64,000 bases of DNA from Geomobilibacter sp964432205 (GTDB lineage: Bacteria; Desulfobacterota; Desulfuromonadia; Geobacterales; DSM-12255): positions 1 to 64,000 of the forward strand of contig CAYSMK010000005.1 in NCBI GenBank assembly GCA_964432205.1, given 5' to 3'. The notes beneath the pieces are model-generated. The model did no database searches and was not told the DNA's origin. It saw only the letters and a list, made by a program, of their open reading frames with translations. How positions within the stretch are numbered: the stretch's first letter is position 1; every line of letters starts with the position of its first letter. Both the position numbers and the translations under genes were made by a program. This document shows positions 7,293 through 14,625 of the stretch, one piece after another.

Positions 7293-9674
7293 ATGACCAG
7301 TGACCGAAAAACATCGCTGACCATCTTCCTCTGCTCCGCGGCAACCCTTGCCTACGAGGTGGCCCTCACCAGGATTTTCACCATATCCCTCTGGTACCAT
7401 TTCGCCTTCATGATCATCAGCATCGCCATGCTCGGCTTTGCCGCCAGCGGTGCGGCACTGGCACTCTACCCGGCCCTGAAGAAGATCGGACGGCTCGGCG
7501 GCTACAGCCTGCTCCTCGGCTGCGCCATCCCCCTGAGCTTCCTCCTCGCCAACCAGGTCCCGTTCGATCCGGCACGTCTTGCCTGGGACCGGGCAGAGAT
7601 CCTCGCCATCGGCCTCCTCTACCTCATCCTGGCGGTCCCGTTCTTCTGCACCGGCCTCGTCATCTCCACGGCCCTTGCGGTACAGAGCCGGCGCTCGGGG
7701 CTCCTCTACGGGGCAGACCTCCTCGGCGCCGGTGTCGGCTCCCTGGGGGTCCTGCTGCTCCTGAGCCTGCTGGCTCCCGAGCGGGCGGTATTCATCCTCG
7801 CCCTTGCCCCCCTCCTGTCGAGCTTTGTTGCAGGCGGCACAAGGCTTCGCACCGGGGCCGCTCTCTGCGCCGCACTGAGCCTGGCCACCTTTGTCCGTCA
7901 ACCGGAGTTCGCCAGCTTACGGATCTCCCCCTACAAGGGGCTGCAGAGCGCCCTGCGCTTTCCCGGCGCCACGCCGCTCAAGACCTATTTCAGCCCCTCC
8001 GCCCGGGTGGACACCTTCAATAGCCCGGCAGTCCGTTTCGCGCCGGGACTCTCCTTAAGCTACCTCGATCCGCTCCCCCGCCAGACCGGGCTGGCCGTCG
8101 ATGGCGGCGACATCAGCGCCATCACTGCCGCCGAGCCCGGCAAGGCGCTCGACTTTCTGGACTATCTCCCTTCGGCCCTTCCCTATCTGGTCGGCAACAG
8201 GGGGCGGGCCCTGGTCCTTGACCCCAAAGGGGGGCTACAGGTGCTGGTGGCCCGCCGCTCCGGGGCCAGAGAGATCGTGAAGGTGGAAAGCAATCCGGCG
8301 CTGGTGCGGGTCATCCGTACGGACTGGCGGGCGCTTGCGGGCGGCATCTATGACGACCGGACCTTCACCGGTCTGGGGAGATCATGGCTCAAGGGGAAAG
8401 GGGAGCGGTTCGACGTCATCGACATCTCCCTGCTGGGGACGGAAGCGTATGGCTCCTTCGGGATCGCCGAGGACTACCGCTTCACGGTCGAGGCGTTTCG
8501 GGAATACCTGGCCCATCTCCGGCCCGACGGCGTGCTGGGGGTGAATCTCTACATCATCCCCCCGCCCCGCCTGGAGCTGCGCATCCTTGCCACCATGATC
8601 GCGGCCATGCAGGAACAGGGAATACGGGAACCGGCACGGCACCTGGCCGTGGTCAGGAGCTGGGGAACGCTCTGCCTGCTGGCAAAGAACTCCCCACTGA
8701 CTGCCGCCGATATCGTTACGATCAAGTCGTTTGCGGGCAAGCGCTGGTTCGACCTTGTCTACTATCCGGGCATCAGCGCTGCAGAGGCGAACGTCTTCGT
8801 GAAGATGCGCTCCGACGACTATTTCCGCGCCGTTGCCGACATCCTTTCACCGGAGCGGCGCGAGCGGTTCCTGGCCGACTACCTCTTCGACATCGCGCCG
8901 GTACGGGACGACCGGCCGTTCTTCCATTACTTCCTGAAACTGGACCGGATCGGCGACCTTTACCGGTTCATGGGAGAGAAGTGGCAATTCTTCCTGGAGG
9001 AGGGATATATCGTGCCGGCCGTCCTTGCCCAGGTGACACTGCTCAGCATGGTGCTCCTGCTCCTCCCCCGCTTTTTCGGGAAAGCCGTTCCGCGGCAGGG
9101 GAGCAGTGGCGGATGGCTCCTCACGTACTTCGCCTTCCTGGGGTGCGGGTTCATGTTCGTTGAAATCGCCCTGATCCAGAAATGTATCCTGCCGCTGGAA
9201 TCTCCCTCCCATGCGGTGGCGACGGTTCTTGCCGCGCTCCTGGTAAGCTCGGGCGCCGGCAGCCTTCTGGGGCACCGTTTCCCGATGCTGCAGGGCCCGC
9301 CGACCGTAGCGATCATCGCCCTGCTCGTCGGCATCTACGGCAGCTTCCTGCCGAGCATCTCCGCGGCCATGACCCCGCTGGCACTGCCGGTGAAGGTCGC
9401 CCTGGTGTTCCTGGCAATATCCCCGCTCGGCCTCCTGCTGGGGATTCCCTTTCCCACCGGTCTGCGCACGCTCGGTGAGACAGACCCGCAGCTGATCCCC
9501 CGGGCATGGGTGATCAACGGCTGCTTCTCGGTGTTTTCCCCCCTTGTGGCGATCATGGTGGCCACGGCAATCGGCTTTACGCCGGTGCTGCTCCTGGGGG
9601 GAGTCGCCTACCTTCTGGCGTTCGTCAATCTGCGCCTCTTCCTGCGGCAAAAGCGACTAATCGTGGATGAGTGA
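7293..9674 (+). CDS. membrane spermidine-synthase-like protein
   Basis: A 793-residue membrane protein. About six to eight hydrophobic helices fill residues 1-205, then a soluble spermidine-synthase-like methyltransferase fold follows (about 210-560), and several more helices close the protein (about 575-790). In the soluble part, ALVLDPKGGLQVLVA and IVKVESNPALVRVIR are the nucleotide-binding strands of the SpeE fold, but the acidic substrate residues of true aminopropyltransferases are not evident. Large membrane-bound members of this family occur in Geobacter-type genomes without an assigned reaction. It is transcribed alone, divergent from the DksA-like gene with about 105 bp between them. 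Confidence 0.8.
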   Translation: MTSDRKTSLTIFLCSAATLAYEVALTRIFTISLWYHFAFMIISIAMLGFAASGAALALYPALKKIGRLGGYSLLLGCAIPLSFLLANQVPFDPARLAWDRAEILAIGLLYLILAVPFFCTGLVISTALAVQSRRSGLLYGADLLGAGVGSLGVLLLLSLLAPERAVFILALAPLLSSFVAGGTRLRTGAALCAALSLATFVRQPEFASLRISPYKGLQSALRFPGATPLKTYFSPSARVDTFNSPAVRFAPGLSLSYLDPLPRQTGLAVDGGDISAITAAEPGKALDFLDYLPSALPYLVGNRGRALVLDPKGGLQVLVARRSGAREIVKVESNPALVRVIRTDWRALAGGIYDDRTFTGLGRSWLKGKGERFDVIDISLLGTEAYGSFGIAEDYRFTVEAFREYLAHLRPDGVLGVNLYIIPPPRLELRILATMIAAMQEQGIREPARHLAVVRSWGTLCLLAKNSPLTAADIVTIKSFAGKRWFDLVYYPGISAAEANVFVKMRSDDYFRAVADILSPERRERFLADYLFDIAPVRDDRPFFHYFLKLDRIGDLYRFMGEKWQFFLEEGYIVPAVLAQVTLLSMVLLLLPRFFGKAVPRQGSSGGWLLTYFAFLGCGFMFVEIALIQKCILPLESPSHAVATVLAALLVSSGAGSLLGHRFPMLQGPPTVAIIALLVGIYGSFLPSISAAMTPLALPVKVALVFLAISPLGLLLGIPFPTGLRTLGETDPQLIPRAWVINGCFSVFSPLVAIMVATAIGFTPVLLLGGVAYLLAFVNLRLFLRQKRLIVDE

Positions 9675-9711
9675 GGCTTAGGCGCCAAACAAAAACGAAA
9701 TGCCTCTCTTC

Positions 9712-9740
9712 TTGACTTTACGGTGCAATGAGGCGATATA
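9712..9740 (+). promoter_or_regulatory. probable sigma-70 promoter of the adhesin gene
   Basis: TTGACT (9712-9717) and GATATA (9735-9740) are separated by 17 bp, 45 bp before the adhesin ATG, in the only intergenic gap ahead of the type I secretion locus. The assignment is by consensus only. Confidence 0.45.
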
Positions 9741-9785
9741 TATTCTGCTTGTATTTCATTACCTTCAACTCCAGAGGAGGGGGCC

Positions 9786-12700
9786 ATGGCCAAGAACCGG
9801 GATGCTGATAATCCGCAGAAATCCATGAACCGGGAGATCGGCATTGACAGGCGGGCACATGCTTCCGCAGTGGTTGCCAAAGAAGCTGCCGTGTTCGGCT
9901 CCAGGGCAGCGGCCAGCATCCGCCCGCCGAAAGATCCTCGGGATGAGGCAATTGACGCTGGATCGCCGGTGACCGATGACGGTCGGAACCCAACAACCGG
10001 CGAGACCCCGGCGCTTGAGCAATCGGTGGTAATGGCTCTGGCCGCCTCTCCCCGGACAACGCCAGCAGAAGCCGGGGTCGCCGGCGACGCCGGAGCGGCA
10101 CTCGCCGATGGCTCAATGGGAGAGTTGGGGCAGAATCTGATGCTGGCCAAGGCTGACGGCATGGCGAGTGATCAGGGCCAGGAGTTGCCGAAGAATGACG
10201 GCAATTCCGGCGGGAGTGGCCACTGGTGGCTGCTGGGCGGGCTGGCAGCAGCCGGAGCCGGTGTCGGGATAGCGGTCGCGGGCGATGACGGACCCCGGGG
10301 AGACGTTACCGTTGTCAGCGGCACCGTAACGGATGGCCCGGTCCAGGGGGCTAAGCTGTACGTCGATGTCAACGGCAACGGCACCTATGACGCGGGTACT
10401 GACACCGCTGTCCTCGATGCCAACGGCGACCAGGTCGTTACCGATGCCCTGGGGAACTTCACCTTTACCACCACCCAGAATCCGGCAGGCTTGCGGCTGG
10501 TTACCCACGGCGGAATCGACACCGTAACCGGCGAAGCCGTAAAACTCGATTTTTCAGCCCCTCCGGGTTATGGCCAGATCAACCCCATCACCAGCGCCAT
10601 TGCCGCCTACATGGAGGCGCACCCCGGCGCCAGTGTCACCCAGGCGGAAGCCGCGGTCGAGACCGCCCTGGGGCTTCCCGACCTGGACTACGCAACCATC
10701 AACCTGGCAGACCCGCCGCAGGGCCTGGCAGCTGCGGATCTGCTTGCCGCGCAGCAAGCAGCCGCCATTCTTGCCACGACCGCCATCGTCATCGGGCAGT
10801 CCGGCGCAGATGCCGATGCATTTCAGTATATTGCCGGCAACATGGGCTCCGGCGGCAGCACCGACGCCCTCGTCACTGCGGTACAGAATGATCCCGGCGT
10901 GGATCAGGCAGCAGCCGACCAATTGGCGGACACCGTCGCGGCAGTTGAAGCCGCCGCCAGCCTCGATGCAATCGACAGCGCCCTTAACGACACCTTTTTT
11001 GCCGATCTCCTCGCCAGCGGCACGCTGGCGGTTGGCCAGACACTGAGCGGAGAGCTCGGCCTCGGGAGCACGACCGGCCTGGATGTGGCATACCAGTGGC
11101 AGGCCAGCGCAGACGGCATTACCTGGACAGACATCACGGGCGCCACGGGCAAGACCTACCAGCTGACCCAGGGAGAATCCGGCGATCATATCCGCCTTGA
11201 AGCCGTCTACACCGACACGGCAGGTGTGGTGCAGACCGTGTACAGCAGCGACATGGGGGTGGTGCCGGTCGCCAACGTCGCCCCGGTGCTGGGCGACTAC
11301 ATTGTCAGCCTGGCCGAGAACAGCGCCAACGGCGCAGCCGTGCAGACCATTGCCGCCACCGATGCCGATGGTGACACGCTCACCTACAGCATCACCGCCG
11401 GCAACGCCAGTGGTGCATTCGCCATCAATGCCGCCACCGGCGCCATCACCGTTGCCGACACCACCAAGCTCGATTTCGAGACCACCCAGGACTTCAGCCT
11501 CACCGTCCAGGCATCCGACGGCAGCCTCACCGACACCGGCACGGTCACGGTGAATCTGACCGGCCAGAACGACAACAGTCCGGTCATCACCTCCGGCGGT
11601 ACCGGCAGCGTGGCCGAGAACGCCGCCACCAGCGCGGTCATCTACGACGCAGCGGCCACCGATGTCGATGCGGGCTCCACCATCACCTACAGCCTCAAGG
11701 CCGGCGGCGATGCGGCACTCCTGAACATCGACCCGGCCAGCGGCCAGGTCACCCTCAAGAACTCTGCCGACTTCGAGACCAAGGCGGGCTACGGCTTCAC
11801 CATCATCGCCGCTGACGGCGNNNNNNNNNNNNNNNNNNNNNNNNNNNNNNNNNNNNNNNNNNNNNNNNNNNNNNNNNNNNNNNNNNNNNNNNNNNNNNNN
11901 NNNNNNNNNNNNNNNNNNNNCACCATCACCTACAGCCTCAAGGCCGGCGGCGATGCGGCCCTGCTCAACATCGACTCGGCCAGCGGCGAAGTCACCCTCA
12001 AAAACTCCGCCGACTTCGAGACCAAGTCGAGCAACGGCTTCACGGTCATCGCCAGCGACGGCACCTACAGCAGCGAGCAGGCCGTCACGGTGAGCGTCAC
12101 CGACCTGAACGACAACAGCCCGGTGATCACCTCCGGCGGGGCCGGCAGCGTGGCCGAGAACGCCGCCACCAGCGCGGTCATCTACGACGCAGCGGCCACC
12201 GATGCCGATGCGGGCTCCACCATCACCTACAGTCTCAAACCTCAGGGACCCGATTTCTCTTTGGTTAACATCGATCCTACAACTGGCGAAGTGAGACTTA
12301 ACTCATCTGCCAACTACGAGAACCGTGCGAGCTACAGCGTCACCGTTATCGCCAGTGACGGCACCAACGACAGCGAGCAGGCCGTCACGGTGAGCGTCAC
12401 CGACCTGAACGACAACAGCCCGGTCATCACCTCTGGCGCTACCGGCAGTGTGGTGGAAAATGCCGCCACCAGCACGGTCATCTACGACGCAGCGGCTACC
12501 GATGCCGATGCGGGCTCGACCATCACCTACAGTCTCAAGGCCGCCACCGGCGACGTGGCCATGCTCGATATCAACGCTGCTACCGGCGAGGTTACCCTCA
12601 AAGCCTCCGCAGATTACGAGGCCAAACCCAGCTACGGCTTCACCGTCATCGCCAGCGACGGCACCAACAGCAGCGAGCAGGCCGTCACCGTCAGCGTCAC

Positions 12701-14525
12701 CAACGTCAACGAGCATTTTGTGGTCGAGAAGAGTGGCGTATGGATCGACCTGAACGCCAACGGGGTGCGGGACGGGGAAGATACGACGGCCGCAGACTTT
12801 ACGCCGGACACGGGGAATGTGGATCTCACGGCCCTGCCGGCGGTCATCCACTTCAACAACATGCCGACCGGCGATCTCAGCCTTGCCGGGTTCGGGGCGG
12901 ACGACCTGATCCAGATCGACGCCCAGGCATTCATCGATAACGGTCACAACGCCCTGCAAATCCTTACCCGGCCCAACATGATGACCCTGGACGAGTTTAC
13001 CGCCTATGCCACGGGTACTATCACCAACGCCGGCAATTCGTCAGTGGTCAACACATTCGCTGCCATAAGCAACTTCGTACCGTCCATTTCGGCAGCGAGG
13101 CAGACCGGCACCGAATACCATATCGGCAACGTGTATCCCGGAGTTACCACGACCCTGTCGGCAATGGTCAATCTGGAGGTCCGCTCCAATTTCACCTTTA
13201 CCCAACGCACCCTGCGGTTCGTACTTGCGAGTACCTCCACGAGCACGGCAATGCAGCTGACGGGTATCCCCGCGGACTTACCGCTGCAGGAGGTGGTGGA
13301 CTTCGTCAATGTCCCCCTGCCCCCTGCCACCGTCCATGTCGTCGTTGAGCGGGATGGTGCCGTCATCGACATCGACGGCGACGGGGTGCGGGACAACGGG
13401 GAAAACCGGCTGGCACAGTTCGGTGCAGGCGGCACTGCGGATCTGACCGGCGCCACGCCGGTGACCATCCATTTCAACGACATTCCGTCGAACGCCCTCG
13501 ACCTGACCGGGTTCGGCACGGACGACAAGATCGAGTTCGATATTCGGGCACTGCGACAAAACAACATTCTCGATACGGCAGCCACCCAGCTCTCGTACAT
13601 CTCGGCCGTACCAACCACGGGGACTCCGGTCACTGTTCGTTATGCCTTCAATTCATTTTCGTCCTCTCCCATGGTACTGACGGTACGGCAATCATCCGGC
13701 ATGGTTACCACGTTCAATGGAAGCACCCATGCCAACGCCTATGCCTTGCAGTTCACCACCATGTGGACCCCGATAAACAGCAGATCGAGCGGCGCATTCG
13801 CCTACTGGACGGATGCCGGCAATGCCCTCAACAATGCCACCAACATCCTGCCGGGATACACCGGGGGTAATACGTCCGCCGTGCTTGCCACGCTCAACTC
13901 GAATGCCCCCCATAGCGGCCTGGTCGATTTCGTCTGGCCGGTGCACCTGGTGGTGGACGACCAGGCCGGCAACGTGGCCACCTTTGTCGATGCCAATGCC
14001 AACGGCGTACGGGATGCCGGCGAGGACACCCTAGCCCTGCTCGGCCAGGCCCAGGCTGATGTCGATGCCTTCAATGCCGCAGCACTCACAAACTACGGTT
14101 CACAGGCGGTGGATCTTACAGCGGAACAGGTGACCATCCACTACAACGACCTCCCCACCGGTGCCTGGGTGCCTGATCTGACCGGTTTTAACGGCAATGA
14201 CCGGATCGAGATCGACATTGCGGGAATGCGTCTCGATAATGATACGATCACTCTGAGTAATCAACCCCCCGTAACCATGAGCAGCGGTCAGACACAGCTC
14301 TACGCGGGGGTCTCGGGTGTCAGTAGCGGGAGTACTGCAGTTTACCTTTCCGGCGGCAACCTGAAGTTCGGGCATCGATCTGTTACCCCAACCAACACCG
14401 GACCGTCCCCTGCGTTCATGACCTATTACACTGCAACCGGATCGCAGGAAGGGGCCATTGCCAGCAATGCCACCGCCCTGGCCAACCATTTCCAGCAGGT
14501 TGTGTTCGTGACGTCAATTGTTTAG
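9786..14525 (+). CDS. giant cadherin-repeat adhesin, type I secretion substrate
   Basis: A 1579-residue repetitive acidic protein with no Sec signal peptide, encoded directly before TolC/ABC/HlyD genes, so it is almost certainly their substrate. Residues 1-140 are a charged N-terminal region; a Gly/Ala-rich hydrophobic helix (WWLLGGLAAAGAGVGIAVAG, about 146-166) could act as a retention plug as in LapA-type adhesins. Residues 175-240 form a Bap-like fold with YVDVNGNGTYD. Cadherin-like repeats of about 97-100 residues run from about 497 to 974, each beginning near NDNSPVITSG and carrying DADAGSTITYSLK, likely Ca2+-binding. The rest is three tandem units of about 205 residues with DxNxNGVRD motifs. 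The reading frame runs through a 100-N assembly gap, so the true length is uncertain. No classical RTX GGxGxD array was seen. Confidence 0.88.
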   Translation: MAKNRDADNPQKSMNREIGIDRRAHASAVVAKEAAVFGSRAAASIRPPKDPRDEAIDAGSPVTDDGRNPTTGETPALEQSVVMALAASPRTTPAEAGVAGDAGAALADGSMGELGQNLMLAKADGMASDQGQELPKNDGNSGGSGHWWLLGGLAAAGAGVGIAVAGDDGPRGDVTVVSGTVTDGPVQGAKLYVDVNGNGTYDAGTDTAVLDANGDQVVTDALGNFTFTTTQNPAGLRLVTHGGIDTVTGEAVKLDFSAPPGYGQINPITSAIAAYMEAHPGASVTQAEAAVETALGLPDLDYATINLADPPQGLAAADLLAAQQAAAILATTAIVIGQSGADADAFQYIAGNMGSGGSTDALVTAVQNDPGVDQAAADQLADTVAAVEAAASLDAIDSALNDTFFADLLASGTLAVGQTLSGELGLGSTTGLDVAYQWQASADGITWTDITGATGKTYQLTQGESGDHIRLEAVYTDTAGVVQTVYSSDMGVVPVANVAPVLGDYIVSLAENSANGAAVQTIAATDADGDTLTYSITAGNASGAFAINAATGAITVADTTKLDFETTQDFSLTVQASDGSLTDTGTVTVNLTGQNDNSPVITSGGTGSVAENAATSAVIYDAAATDVDAGSTITYSLKAGGDAALLNIDPASGQVTLKNSADFETKAGYGFTIIAADGXXXXXXXXXXXXXXXXXXXXXXXXXXXXXXXXXXTITYSLKAGGDAALLNIDSASGEVTLKNSADFETKSSNGFTVIASDGTYSSEQAVTVSVTDLNDNSPVITSGGAGSVAENAATSAVIYDAAATDADAGSTITYSLKPQGPDFSLVNIDPTTGEVRLNSSANYENRASYSVTVIASDGTNDSEQAVTVSVTDLNDNSPVITSGATGSVVENAATSTVIYDAAATDADAGSTITYSLKAATGDVAMLDINAATGEVTLKASADYEAKPSYGFTVIASDGTNSSEQAVTVSVTNVNEHFVVEKSGVWIDLNANGVRDGEDTTAADFTPDTGNVDLTALPAVIHFNNMPTGDLSLAGFGADDLIQIDAQAFIDNGHNALQILTRPNMMTLDEFTAYATGTITNAGNSSVVNTFAAISNFVPSISAARQTGTEYHIGNVYPGVTTTLSAMVNLEVRSNFTFTQRTLRFVLASTSTSTAMQLTGIPADLPLQEVVDFVNVPLPPATVHVVVERDGAVIDIDGDGVRDNGENRLAQFGAGGTADLTGATPVTIHFNDIPSNALDLTGFGTDDKIEFDIRALRQNNILDTAATQLSYISAVPTTGTPVTVRYAFNSFSSSPMVLTVRQSSGMVTTFNGSTHANAYALQFTTMWTPINSRSSGAFAYWTDAGNALNNATNILPGYTGGNTSAVLATLNSNAPHSGLVDFVWPVHLVVDDQAGNVATFVDANANGVRDAGEDTLALLGQAQADVDAFNAAALTNYGSQAVDLTAEQVTIHYNDLPTGAWVPDLTGFNGNDRIEIDIAGMRLDNDTITLSNQPPVTMSSGQTQLYAGVSGVSSGSTAVYLSGGNLKFGHRSVTPTNTGPSPAFMTYYTATGSQEGAIASNATALANHFQQVVFVTSIV
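11568..12707 (+). repeat. tandem cadherin-like repeats, 297-300 bp
   Basis: Repeat starts (the codons for NDNSPVI) are at 11568, 12108 and 12408, with one further start lost in the N-gap. Copies are nearly identical at DNA level over their first 120 bp, which points to recent duplication or gene conversion. The copy at 12228-12340 has a diverged, AT-richer middle, so it differs from its neighbours. Confidence 0.88.
11821..11920. other. assembly gap (100 N) inside repeat array
   Basis: One hundred N bases fall within the near-identical cadherin repeats. Aligning the copies, the motif caccatcacc lies 110 bp after each repeat start and 187 bp before the next one, which predicts about 154 missing bases instead of 100, or 154 plus whole repeats. 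The frame is kept either way, because 54 is a multiple of three. Confidence 0.9.
12711..14525 (+). repeat. three tandem ~205-residue C-terminal units of the adhesin
   Basis: Units begin at 12711, 13332 and 13941. Each opens with (E/V)H(F/V/L)VV, then an acidic loop ending NGVRD or DGVRD, then IH(F/Y)N(D/N)xP and a (T/A)GFxxxDxIxxD block. The first two close with VDFV, and the third ends the protein with VVFVTSIV. I do not recognise a named domain; the last unit probably contains the uncleaved C-terminal secretion signal. Confidence 0.7.
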
Positions 14526-14550
14526 TATCAGATAAGGTTATACAGTGCCC

Positions 14551-14582
14551 AACCCGCATCGCACCACGGTGCGGGTTTTTTT
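14551..14582 (+). terminator. rho-independent terminator after the adhesin gene
   Basis: AACCCGCA and TGCGGGTT form an 8-bp GC-rich stem around an 11-nt loop, followed by a run of T. It separates the adhesin from the exporter genes, so high adhesin expression can be set apart from exporter expression. It also argues against the GTG start at 14545 for the next gene. Confidence 0.85.
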
Positions 14583-14625
14583 AATGCAATCGGCGGATTT
14601 TGAGGCCGGTTTCAGGAGTAGATCA

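Noticed and set aside
9786..14525. RTX toxin
   Set aside because: No GGxGxDxUx nonapeptide arrays; the repeats are cadherin-like and the C-terminal units are different.
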